From positions 1 through 64,000 of the forward strand of contig NZ_JAPJIV010000015.1 in the NCBI RefSeq assembly GCF_026241895.1: a DNA stretch of 64,000 nt, read 5' to 3'. The notes beneath the pieces were generated by a model. That model made no database searches and had not been told where the DNA came from. It saw only the letters and a program-made list of their open reading frames with translations. The DNA comes from Pseudomonas sp. RIT-562 (lineage in GTDB: Bacteria; Pseudomonadota; Gammaproteobacteria; Pseudomonadales; Pseudomonadaceae). The position numbers and the translations under genes are program-made. Below are positions 42,311 to 50,536 of the stretch, piece after piece (the first letter of the stretch is position 1; every line of letters begins with the position of its first letter).

Positions 42311-44131
42311 TCAGCGTTCCTTGATAATGAAGACTGTTGGATCTGCCCCGGGCAAATGCTGCACACCGCCAATCAACCAGACCACATCACCCCGCGCATC
42401 CGCTGCCAATAGTGCCTGATGGCCGTCGGCGCCAATTCGCCGGTGCAGCATGGGGTCCGCCAGTTCTGGCAAATTCGGGTGGTAGATTTCGAGCGTGTCA
42501 GTGGTCAGATAGCCTATTTTCAAAAAGTAGACCTTCTGATGATTGTCCCTCTTAAATACCAGCGTCTGCGGATTGAGCCCAAGGCCCTCGCCGGAGGGCA
42601 GGAAGACTTTGTAATTGCTCTGGCTGAGCAGGCTCGAAAGCAGCAACGAGATACGGCCAGGTGCTTCAAGCTGGTCTTTGAACAGGTTCCAGGTCGGGGA
42701 TGTTTCTGGGCTTAAATTCAGTTGTTGTAACGGCATATTTGAACCCGGAGGATGTAATTGCACTCTTCGCGTCGGTCCTGCGCTGCCTGCTGCGACCGGC
42801 AACAGGTCCATCGGGTCCCCCATCCCTTTTACAGAGATGCTGGATTTGCCCTCCCAGTGGCGCAAGGCCTGCATCATGCGCGCCATCCCGCTACCATCGA
42901 TGTCCAGCGAGCCGCTGGAGACTTCGAACAAACGCTTGGCTACCGCACGTGATGTGTTTGGCGTGAAGCTTTTGAATACGTCGCCGACGTGGTCAGTCAG
43001 TGGCTTGGAAAACGGCCGGATGGCACTGCTGGCGACCTGAGGCGTCGAGCGCAAAGCGATAACAGGTTGCAGTGAAGGCAGTTCCTGCAACATGCGTTCG
43101 AAAGGTTCGAAACGCCCAGGCGCAAAATTGGGGTGTTCAAGGAATGCCAAAGGGAAGTGGCCGGTCAATGAACCCTTGGGCAAGATCCGGTAGAACAGCT
43201 GTCCAATTTGGATGGACTCTCCTGACACGGGCTTACTGGTTTTACCCCAGGATGCCCACAAATAGGGGTTGCTTGCGGTGATGTCAGTATCGGCGTTCTG
43301 GCCGGGTGTATCCAAATCCTCTTGCGGGCGAGGTCGTTTGCTCGGACCTGGGCCTGCGTCTTCCGGCTCTGGAATGGCATCTGGTAACTTGCGTTGCCAG
43401 AGCGTCATCCCTTCGATGATTTCGAGTACCGGGCCCGAAAGTGTCGACTCGTTGTTCGAGCAAGCTTGGAAATCGCCTTGGGCGTTTTTACGAACCAGCA
43501 CTGTGCCTCCGTCTGCCAGATCGACGTAGGCTCTTTTCAGCTTGTCGAAGCGCAGGCCATTTGAGTCCGGTTTTGTCAGCTTTTCAGCTAGATGCGCTGC
43601 AATCACCTCGAAGGTCGCGGGTGCTGCGGGAGGGGCGACTGGATTGACCTGCCCAGGGATGGCGATCCGCCAATGCGGCTGCCCTGGCACTTTCTTCAGA
43701 ATCGGCCCGGCTTGCCCGGGAGCAAATGGCAAGGGCACCTGGAACTGGTCGTTGGCATTTGTTTCGACACGAAATATGCCCTCTGCGCCCAGGTCCGCGT
43801 AAAGGTTGTCCTGGTTATCCATGAACAGGCCGGTGTTGTCGATACGGAACAACTGGTCGACCTGCTCGCGTGGCCACGAAATCATGCGAGTTGCATCAGC
43901 GAGATTACTGGTCGCAGTCGGCATCTCGGTAATCACTACCGGGCGATGTGGCGCAGTGCCTGATGCATCACTTGCCGGGGCCAAGGTGTCCGGGCCGGAA
44001 GGGCGCTCAATGTCCGGTAGAGGCCGCGGAACGTGTGTCGAGCTTTCACCACGATTGCGGGTGTCGCCCCCTGAGGGCCTGGAGGAGTCAGTGTTACTGC
44101 CGGGTTTGGTGGTTTTGGGTGGTTTGGTCAT
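42311..44131 (-). CDS. proline-rich modular protein, candidate nuclear-targeted effector (paralogue 2)
   Basis: The 606-residue protein is of no family I recognise. Residues 1-65 are a low-complexity Pro/Ser/Thr/Gly tail. Module A (about 80-155) begins SWPREQVDQLFRIDNTGLFM and ends GPILKKVPGQPHWRI; module B (about 175-248) carries YVDLADGGTVLVRKNAQGDF and SGPVLEIIEGMTLWQRK, a duplicate of the same pattern. A linker with GPSKRPRPQED (KRPR at 265-268) precedes a C-terminal region from SNPYLWASWGKTSKPVSGES to DVVWLIGGVQ and FIIKER at the end. It has no signal peptide or membrane segment. It is 53 bp downstream of the paralogue at 44185, same strand. No enzymatic motif is evident; any toxic function is inferred from context. 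Confidence 0.75.
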   Translation of the reverse strand: MTKPPKTTKPGSNTDSSRPSGGDTRNRGESSTHVPRPLPDIERPSGPDTLAPASDASGTAPHRPVVITEMPTATSNLADATRMISWPREQVDQLFRIDNTGLFMDNQDNLYADLGAEGIFRVETNANDQFQVPLPFAPGQAGPILKKVPGQPHWRIAIPGQVNPVAPPAAPATFEVIAAHLAEKLTKPDSNGLRFDKLKRAYVDLADGGTVLVRKNAQGDFQACSNNESTLSGPVLEIIEGMTLWQRKLPDAIPEPEDAGPGPSKRPRPQEDLDTPGQNADTDITASNPYLWASWGKTSKPVSGESIQIGQLFYRILPKGSLTGHFPLAFLEHPNFAPGRFEPFERMLQELPSLQPVIALRSTPQVASSAIRPFSKPLTDHVGDVFKSFTPNTSRAVAKRLFEVSSGSLDIDGSGMARMMQALRHWEGKSSISVKGMGDPMDLLPVAAGSAGPTRRVQLHPPGSNMPLQQLNLSPETSPTWNLFKDQLEAPGRISLLLSSLLSQSNYKVFLPSGEGLGLNPQTLVFKRDNHQKVYFLKIGYLTTDTLEIYHPNLPELADPMLHRRIGADGHQALLAADARGDVVWLIGGVQHLPGADPTVFIIKER

Positions 44132-44184
44132 AATTAATTACCGTAGATGAATGCATCTGTCATTTGTTTGAATGCGAGGCGCGA

Positions 44185-46014
44185 TCAACGCTCTTTTATA
44201 ATGAAGACTGATCGCCATCCTGACGAGGTTGTCTGCACACCACCCAGTAACCAGACCACATTGTTTCGCGCATTGGCGGCGGACAGTTCAAGTACAGCCT
44301 CCACGCCGACCTGCGAAGGTAGCAGCGGATTAGCCAGTTCCGGGGTCGGAGCGGAGTTAAGCCGGATCACTTCTCTTTCGGATACTCCGAGTTTCAGAAA
44401 ATAAATTTTGTCGTGGCCTGGTCGTTTGAAAACCAGTTTCGGATATCGGTGTTGGCTTTGCATGGGGAATACGTCGTAGCCATTACGAATAAGCACAGTG
44501 CCAACCAGCCGTTTGAGACTTTCATCGGAACGATCAGCCATGTAGGTATCCCATTCCTTTTTGAAATGCACTGGAGCAAAATCCAGCCTGTACAATGGAT
44601 CTTCCACTGTTGGAGGCGTCATGCTGATCGCGTTGGCTTGGCTTGGTTCGCGTGGCGCTACAGGTAATAGCTCAATAGGATTTTCGAAATCAGGATCAAA
44701 TATTCCTATTGGTTCCTTCCAGTGACGGAGCGCCGTTGAGATGTCATAGATGCTGTCTCGATTTATTCGGTTGTTCTCAGCGGATAGCTCATATAGTTTT
44801 TTGGCAGCGGCCGGCGCGGTGACTGGCGTGAAGTCCGGAAAGGATTGCGCCACGGTATTAACCATTGTGTTATCAAATATCCGCCTGCCGGCGTCCACGG
44901 CCCATTGACCCTCTTTGGTAGACAGTACGGGTACGGGTTGTAACCAAGGCTTGGTATGCAGAAGTTGTTCGAAGTTTTCGTAGCTCGTGGGGGTAAACTC
45001 CGGGTGCTGGAGATATGCGACGAACTGACGTTTTTTTGCACCAGCTGGAAACACTTGGTAATGTAATCCGCTTATTTGGATGGATTCGGTTCCCAGAGTT
45101 TTTTCGAGCTTTCCCCATGACACCCACAGGTACGGATTCTGACTCGAAGGGAAGTTCGCCGAAAGAGAGAAGTGTAGATCGACCGGCGCGCCTGGCAGGG
45201 CAGGTTCGTCACTCACTTCCAATCGCGGCCGCTTGTCAGGGGGTACATCGGAGTCCAGTGCCTTGCGCTGCCATAATTGAGTCTGCCCGATTCTTTCAAG
45301 CACAGGACCGGAAGGCGTCAGTTCCTGGGTGTGTGTTGCCTGATAGTGTCCCTCAGCATTCCTGGCAACTTGCACGACACCTTCATCGATCAAATCGACA
45401 TAACTTCTCAAGTTGTGCCAGCGTATTCCCGATTCGTTCGCCAGCGGTAAGCGTTGTGCAACTAGGGAATTGATCAGGTGCACGCCTGGCTTTTCGACCT
45501 GGCGTATAGCGCTGGAAGACCCGGGCGCTGAAGTCGAATCAGGCGACACGATCCGCCAGGCTGATCGGCCTTCGATTTTTATCACCACCGGGCCGGCCTG
45601 GGTGGCCATCTGCGGCATGTGAACCTGATAATGTCCATTCTCACCAGGCTCCACTCGGCCGATGCCTGCTGCGTCCATATCCGCGTACAGATGCTGGTCC
45701 TTGCTCATGAAAAGCCCGCTATCGCCAATCTGGATCAACTGGTCGACCTGCTCGCGGGGCCAGGTGATCATTGCGTCCAGGTTTGGCGATGGTCGAGTAG
45801 TGCTGGAAGGTAAGTCAGTCACTACGACTGGTTTGGGAGTCGTCTCCCCTGGAATATTCGTGCCTGATACACCGGGCTTCGGAGCTCCATCACGAGGCGG
45901 TGTGACGGGGCGGCTTATAGGCGTCCCACCGGGTGTATTGTCCGGGGATGGCACCCTGGGATGCGGGGGGGAAGGGGTAGACGTTACCGGCTGTTTGATA
46001 GGTGGTTTAGCCAT
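44185..46014 (-). CDS. proline-rich modular protein, candidate nuclear-targeted effector (paralogue 1)
   Basis: The 609-residue protein is the full-length paralogue of 42311-44131. Residues 1-60 are Pro-rich (MAKPPIKQPVTSTPSPPHPR). Module A (about 82-155) reads TWPREQVDQLIQIGDSGLFM and GHYQVHMPQ...GPVVIKIEGRSAWRI; module B (about 185-251) reads SYVDLIDEGVVQVARNAEGH and SGPVLERIGQTQLWQRK. PPDKRPRLEVSDE follows (KRPR at 261-264), then NPYLWVSWGKLEKTLGTESI and a C-terminal region with LVFKRPGHDKIYFLKLG, NNVVWLLGGVQ and final FIIKER. The C-terminal halves of the two paralogues diverge more than the modules. AGAGGCATCATT precedes the ATG. No signal peptide is visible. Secretion and effector role are inferred from the pore-forming toxin gene upstream in the same operon. 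Confidence 0.75.
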   Translation of the reverse strand: MAKPPIKQPVTSTPSPPHPRVPSPDNTPGGTPISRPVTPPRDGAPKPGVSGTNIPGETTPKPVVVTDLPSSTTRPSPNLDAMITWPREQVDQLIQIGDSGLFMSKDQHLYADMDAAGIGRVEPGENGHYQVHMPQMATQAGPVVIKIEGRSAWRIVSPDSTSAPGSSSAIRQVEKPGVHLINSLVAQRLPLANESGIRWHNLRSYVDLIDEGVVQVARNAEGHYQATHTQELTPSGPVLERIGQTQLWQRKALDSDVPPDKRPRLEVSDEPALPGAPVDLHFSLSANFPSSQNPYLWVSWGKLEKTLGTESIQISGLHYQVFPAGAKKRQFVAYLQHPEFTPTSYENFEQLLHTKPWLQPVPVLSTKEGQWAVDAGRRIFDNTMVNTVAQSFPDFTPVTAPAAAKKLYELSAENNRINRDSIYDISTALRHWKEPIGIFDPDFENPIELLPVAPREPSQANAISMTPPTVEDPLYRLDFAPVHFKKEWDTYMADRSDESLKRLVGTVLIRNGYDVFPMQSQHRYPKLVFKRPGHDKIYFLKLGVSEREVIRLNSAPTPELANPLLPSQVGVEAVLELSAANARNNVVWLLGGVQTTSSGWRSVFIIKER

Positions 46015-46190
46015 AATGATGCCTCTAATACCAGTCTCATAAAATAATGAAAATGCTCCGTGCTGACTTATTTGATGGTTGTCAAATGGGTCGGCACGGT
46101 TAGCGAAAGACAGTATTGATTGAGATGAAAAGAGCAGTGCGTTATATGGTTATACCCCTGCGCACCTGCTTGGGCATTCATCGTTGCGTA

Positions 46191-49100
46191 TCAATGCACG
46201 AGTTGATGCATACACCGGTTGAGAGGTGATAAATCCTTCATATCTATGAGTCGTGAAAGATCGCTATCGAGAATCCAGCGCTGTGTCGATGGGTTGTAAG
46301 ATATCGTGCCTGAGGTACCGTCTTTCATTGTGATATTTCGCACACTGATTGACGTCTTTTTAATACTCGCCATTTCGTTGATCAAGGTCGTCGGTGCTTG
46401 AGCTTGATCATCGAAAAAGCGGCCGTCCAGATAATCGATATATAGCGCGTCGAAGGCCAGGTCGACGACATATACGATTCCCTCGGCAGTGATGACCCGT
46501 ATCAAGTCAATCAAGTCGTCTGGACTGTCGTAGCGGGGCAGCTGAACAGTGGCCGAACCGATCACCAATTGATTGTCGACGAGTTTCGGGTTGCTGGTGC
46601 CTAGCGCCTCGGCGTCAAATTCCCAGGTGGAGGCTGTGGGCAGACGAATGTTCGCATTTGCATAAGCCCCGGGAGTTGTGACACGCAATGTCATATTTTT
46701 GCTCAAGTGAATCAGATATCTACAGCCCGCGCCTTCTAAAACTTCAACAAATGTTTGTTCGGCCGGGGCGGTGAGATTGACACATTGATCTACTTCATCC
46801 AATGCATGAGGTTCATTTTCTTCCGGCGGCTTGAAACTATACAGTCCCTGCCTGCGAATAAGCGCAGTAGGAGTGTCTCGGGGAATATGGCCAGGGCCGG
46901 GCATGTTGACTATATCTTGATCACTCAATTCTGGCGTATATGGGCGATACGACACTCCATCGTTCATGATTATAATGAGTTGATGATGCAGCTCCAGAAA
47001 GGGGCGGGTGCGTTGGTTTGACAATACAACGTGGCCACGGGTAGGAGAGCTGGCAAGGTTGTATAAGGCTACATGCTTTTTGCCAAAGTTTAGGAACAGA
47101 TCGCAACTCTTGTATAGCGGATGCGCAATATCTTTGCGCGCTTCGAGCTCCATCGAGTAGTGCGTCTTGATTGATGTCAATTCGGTACTGGCGAAATCGA
47201 TATACAAAAAGCTGATCGCGTTTTCTCTTTTATGGTTTATGCGCAGCGTCGCGAGCTCCAGGTGACTGGGGATGAAATAGTTTCTGTTGCCATCCGCTGC
47301 AATGGCAATGCCCGCCGTGTTTACCAGGCTCGATGGTCTCGCTTTGCCCGGTGCAGTAATGACTGCATCGACGTAAAAAGGAAAATCATCGGCAACGCTT
47401 TCGGGGCAATCCGGTACCAGTTGGAAGCCATCTGAAGTCACGAAAGTCAGCAGGCGATTTTGCAGTATGCGATTCGAACCTTCGAGCCTGTATACACCCT
47501 CTATGATCAACTGGCGTTTCAAATGATCGTTGCTGTCGAATTTCGACGTGATGATCAAGTTGTTCGCGACGATGCGCCAGCCGTCGATTAGCTCCATTCG
47601 CCAGTCCAGTACGATGACGCTGTCGTCTTTGCCATCCTCGATAACATAGACCGTCCCTGCCTTGTGCGCGATCAGATAACGATCTTTGCCGGGGCCGCCA
47701 TCCACGATTCCATCGCCATTGAGTATGGAGATCTGATCATCGCCGGCGCCCGCCAGGATCTGGTCATTGCCGTGGGCTACGATGGTATTGTCGCCCGCCG
47801 TACCGATGACTTTGTTGGAGGCGCCCGCCAGGGTCTCGACATTCTCGATGCTATCAAGAACCGCGAGGGTGTGGCGCGGGCCTTGTTCTGTAGCGGTTTT
47901 GAGTAGTTCCAGCTTCCCGTTCGGTAAATCGATGAGATACCCGGAGCTCTGCGCACTGGATTTATCTGCCTTGCCTGCGAGCACGAGGGTGTCGGTTCCG
48001 TCTCCCCCTTTAATGATGCTCTGACGCAAATTCGTACTGGCAGCTGACAATGCAGCGCCGGCCCCTTCGTATATGAATTCGTCCGCTTTCAGGCCCCCCT
48101 CAAGCGTTTTTTTCCCTGGGCCAAAATAAAAGCTGTTGGGTTTGTTTTTAACACCCCGAATCGTGTCATCTCCGCCGCCGATGAACCAGGCGACACCTTT
48201 TGCGGCACCTTCGGTGCCGAAGTTTGCACCGGGGGTGTCAATTGGCACTCCGTAACGCGCATCAATGGTGTCGTCCCCGTCGATGATCTTCGGGCTTTTG
48301 ATTATTTTGTGACTGTCCTTGTTGGCGTCCCAGTCGTAAAAACGCACTTGAGTGGGCGCCATTTCAACGTCGAATTTACCGTTGACGATAACTTCAATGC
48401 GTTCTTTCAATCTGCCGTCGAGCATCTCTCGTGCAGTCGCCTGCAGTAACTTCGAATGAGCAGTGGTTGCCTTGGCGATCGCCACACGGTCTTCGATGCT
48501 TTCATCGGGGCTGATGCCCCAAAATGCGAACCAGCCGGTACGCAGCCGTTCATGAGTACTCAGTTCAATGTAATCGTCGATTTCGTCAACTATGCGCACT
48601 GCCGCATATATCTGGGAACCTGCGACCAGCAACAGCCCGGCCGCCAGGCCGATCGGCCCAGCCATGGAAAAGCCCGCCAGTGCAGCGCCTCCAAGGATCA
48701 GGGACATGGCGGCGCTGACTACGCTCATGCCGCCGCTCACATAATGATCGATCGCTTCCTTGCCCGTCGTGTTGGCGGCGTTATTGAACGATTTGACGGC
48801 GGAAATAATGTCGAATGGCAAGGTCACGGCGGCGCCAATCAATCCCCCGCCTCGAGCCAGGCGCACACCCATGCTGGTTTTGGCAAAGTCGCCGAAGGCT
48901 TTTTGCCCGGCATTGATCATGTACTTCGCTTGTCTCGTCACGGCTAATTCGATGCCCAGGGAGACGAACTCACTCGAAATGCTCAGGCTGTTGAAGATGA
49001 TTTCACCTTCGTCCTTGCGTGCCACTGCGTCCTGAAGTCCGCGCAGGCCGCTGTAAATACCGAAGGCCTGAAGTCCGACACCAACGCCGAGCATGCCGCT

Positions 49101-49670
49101 GCTTTTCACCCGGTTGGCCCAGTGTGGAGTGTGTTTGGGCAGGTGATGGTGACCGATATCGAGCTTCTGTGCCGACTTCAGCAGTTTGTCCAGTTTGCGT
49201 CGATACTGTGCGGAATCCGCAAGGGAAGCTGAAACATTGGTTAACAGCGGGGGCGATGTGAGGGGGCGTCGGGAAGCCATCTCGAACAAAAGCGATGTCA
49301 GTCTGTAGTCGTCGCCTGTCGAATAGGAGCGCAGGCGCGCTTCGACTTGTAGCGGGTCGAATTGGATGGAGTGGATGAATGACCGCTTGGCATGTCGGAA
49401 GAACGTGTTGTTTCCGTCCAGTCGCTGGCCATTGGTAGTGGCGCCCAACGAGTCCAGGGCTTTTCGGGTAATGGAGAACGGTCCAATCCTGATTGGACCC
49501 AACAACTCATCTACGACTTTAAGCTGCGCGCGCTGAGGGTTTGTTGTTTGAATACTGTCGTTTTCGAAGCTGATGGTGGAGGGCGAGGGCTGTCGGGCTA
49601 TCGGATGAATATCGTTGATTTCGACGATGTTGTAATTGTCGGCATCGGGAGAGGTGTGATCGGCTGCCAT
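46191..49670 (-). CDS. large toxin-like protein: TcdA/TcdB-type pore-forming region plus calcium-binding (RTX-like) repeats
   Basis: The 1159-residue protein has an N-terminal region (1-185) of unknown fold. A hydrophobic pore-like region follows at about 190-365, with segments SGMLGVGVGLQAFGIYSGLR, ARGGGLIGAAVTLPFDIISA, GMSVVSAAMSLILGGAALAG and MAGPIGLAAGLLLVAGSQIY. This arrangement resembles the translocation domain of clostridial TcdA/TcdB and insecticidal Mcf/FitD toxins. From about 465 to 685 come Gly/Asp repeats such as IIDGDDTIDARYG, GGGDDTIRG, GGDGTDTLVLAG and GAGDDQISILNGDGIVDGGP, like haemolysin-type calcium-binding repeats. Residues 700-1159 are unassigned. There is no signal peptide; RTX-like proteins usually leave by type I secretion, but no secretion genes are in the window. 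AAGGAAATCAA precedes the start. It is the first gene of the island. Confidence 0.75.
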   Translation of the reverse strand: MAADHTSPDADNYNIVEINDIHPIARQPSPSTISFENDSIQTTNPQRAQLKVVDELLGPIRIGPFSITRKALDSLGATTNGQRLDGNNTFFRHAKRSFIHSIQFDPLQVEARLRSYSTGDDYRLTSLLFEMASRRPLTSPPLLTNVSASLADSAQYRRKLDKLLKSAQKLDIGHHHLPKHTPHWANRVKSSGMLGVGVGLQAFGIYSGLRGLQDAVARKDEGEIIFNSLSISSEFVSLGIELAVTRQAKYMINAGQKAFGDFAKTSMGVRLARGGGLIGAAVTLPFDIISAVKSFNNAANTTGKEAIDHYVSGGMSVVSAAMSLILGGAALAGFSMAGPIGLAAGLLLVAGSQIYAAVRIVDEIDDYIELSTHERLRTGWFAFWGISPDESIEDRVAIAKATTAHSKLLQATAREMLDGRLKERIEVIVNGKFDVEMAPTQVRFYDWDANKDSHKIIKSPKIIDGDDTIDARYGVPIDTPGANFGTEGAAKGVAWFIGGGDDTIRGVKNKPNSFYFGPGKKTLEGGLKADEFIYEGAGAALSAASTNLRQSIIKGGDGTDTLVLAGKADKSSAQSSGYLIDLPNGKLELLKTATEQGPRHTLAVLDSIENVETLAGASNKVIGTAGDNTIVAHGNDQILAGAGDDQISILNGDGIVDGGPGKDRYLIAHKAGTVYVIEDGKDDSVIVLDWRMELIDGWRIVANNLIITSKFDSNDHLKRQLIIEGVYRLEGSNRILQNRLLTFVTSDGFQLVPDCPESVADDFPFYVDAVITAPGKARPSSLVNTAGIAIAADGNRNYFIPSHLELATLRINHKRENAISFLYIDFASTELTSIKTHYSMELEARKDIAHPLYKSCDLFLNFGKKHVALYNLASSPTRGHVVLSNQRTRPFLELHHQLIIIMNDGVSYRPYTPELSDQDIVNMPGPGHIPRDTPTALIRRQGLYSFKPPEENEPHALDEVDQCVNLTAPAEQTFVEVLEGAGCRYLIHLSKNMTLRVTTPGAYANANIRLPTASTWEFDAEALGTSNPKLVDNQLVIGSATVQLPRYDSPDDLIDLIRVITAEGIVYVVDLAFDALYIDYLDGRFFDDQAQAPTTLINEMASIKKTSISVRNITMKDGTSGTISYNPSTQRWILDSDLSRLIDMKDLSPLNRCMHQLVH

Positions 49671-49834
49671 TTGATTTCCTTATCATGTCCTTGGGTGCAA
49701 AAACGCAGGATCATGTTAGGGAACGCTCGTGTTTGTCCGATGTAGATATCCATATTGCGTGTTTCGAGACGTTGCGTGGCGCGTGCGAATTGTTGCCATC
49801 CATGGCGAACAATCCTGGGTGCTTTTTTAAAGTA

Positions 49835-50464
49835 TCAGTGGCTGCTCAACAAAGAAGCAGCGCCCGCACCACCGAACAACCCGGCGCTTATACGGTTGAA
49901 CCAACTTTGGCCCTTGCCGCTGCGCAAGTACCTGGCCGCGCCGTGTGCTCCCAGCCCGTATGCCAATTTGCACAACAGGTCCAGCACAGTCCAGGTCGCA
50001 ATCATTACCAGTAACTGCGGCAGGAACGGCTGTTCAGCGCTGAGAAACTGCGGCAGGAAAGCGGCAAAAAACAGGATGTCCTTCGGATTGCTGGCGCCCA
50101 GCACAAACGCCCGGCCGAACAATGCGCGAAACCGCGGCACCGGCGCGGCCTGGGGCACTTCGGCACCCTGGGAGGGTTGGCGCGATTGCTGCCAGCTCTG
50201 CCAGGCGAGGTAGAAAAGGTACAGCGCGCCGACGATCTTCAGCGCGCTGAACAGCTGTTCCGACGCCAGCAGCAGGGCGCCCAGGCCCAGTGCCGAGGCG
50301 CTGAGCAGGCAGATCGAGGCAATCACGCCTCCCAGGAATGCCGGGTAAGAACGCCGTAACCCGTAATTCAGACTGTTGCTGATCATCAGCAACGACAGCG
50401 GTCCCGGGATCAGGATCACTACCAGTGCAGCGCCGCTGAACAGCAGCCAGGTTTCCAGACTCAT
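49835..50464 (-). CDS. LysE/RhtB-family amino acid exporter
   Basis: The 209-residue membrane protein begins MSLETWLLFSGAALVVILIP, continues GPLSLLMISNSLNYGLRRSY (the RhtB GP signature), and has six predicted helices plus FVLGASNPKDILFFAAFLPQ, the typical NPK motif. It would export an amino acid or small metabolite across the inner membrane. Start 50464 is preceded by GGAGGAAAG. It follows the NCS2 permease gene with a terminator between them, so it may be expressed separately. Confidence 0.88.
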   Translation of the reverse strand: MSLETWLLFSGAALVVILIPGPLSLLMISNSLNYGLRRSYPAFLGGVIASICLLSASALGLGALLLASEQLFSALKIVGALYLFYLAWQSWQQSRQPSQGAEVPQAAPVPRFRALFGRAFVLGASNPKDILFFAAFLPQFLSAEQPFLPQLLVMIATWTVLDLLCKLAYGLGAHGAARYLRSGKGQSWFNRISAGLFGGAGAASLLSSH

Positions 50465-50487
50465 CACTTTCCTCCATTTGCGCAAAA

Positions 50488-50510
50488 GCCCCACCCGACG
50501 GGGTGAGGCT
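50488..50510 (-). terminator. terminator of the second NCS2 permease gene
   Basis: On the minus strand GCCTCACCCC...GGGTGGGGCTTTT forms a stem with one bulge and ends in T residues (50485-50510). It lies between the permease stop and the exporter start. Confidence 0.7.
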
Positions 50511-50536
50511 GGTTCGAAACGCTTACTGCGTAACGC

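Noticed and set aside
44185..44560. PD-(D/E)xK nuclease motif in the C-terminus of the effector-like paralogues (LVFKR...YFLKxG)
   Set aside because: The Lys is present but the acidic residue two positions before it is Phe, and no upstream Asp is conserved between the paralogues.
40634..49670. Prophage or transposon origin of the toxin-like island
   Set aside because: No integrase, transposase, tRNA or flanking direct repeats were found at the edges.
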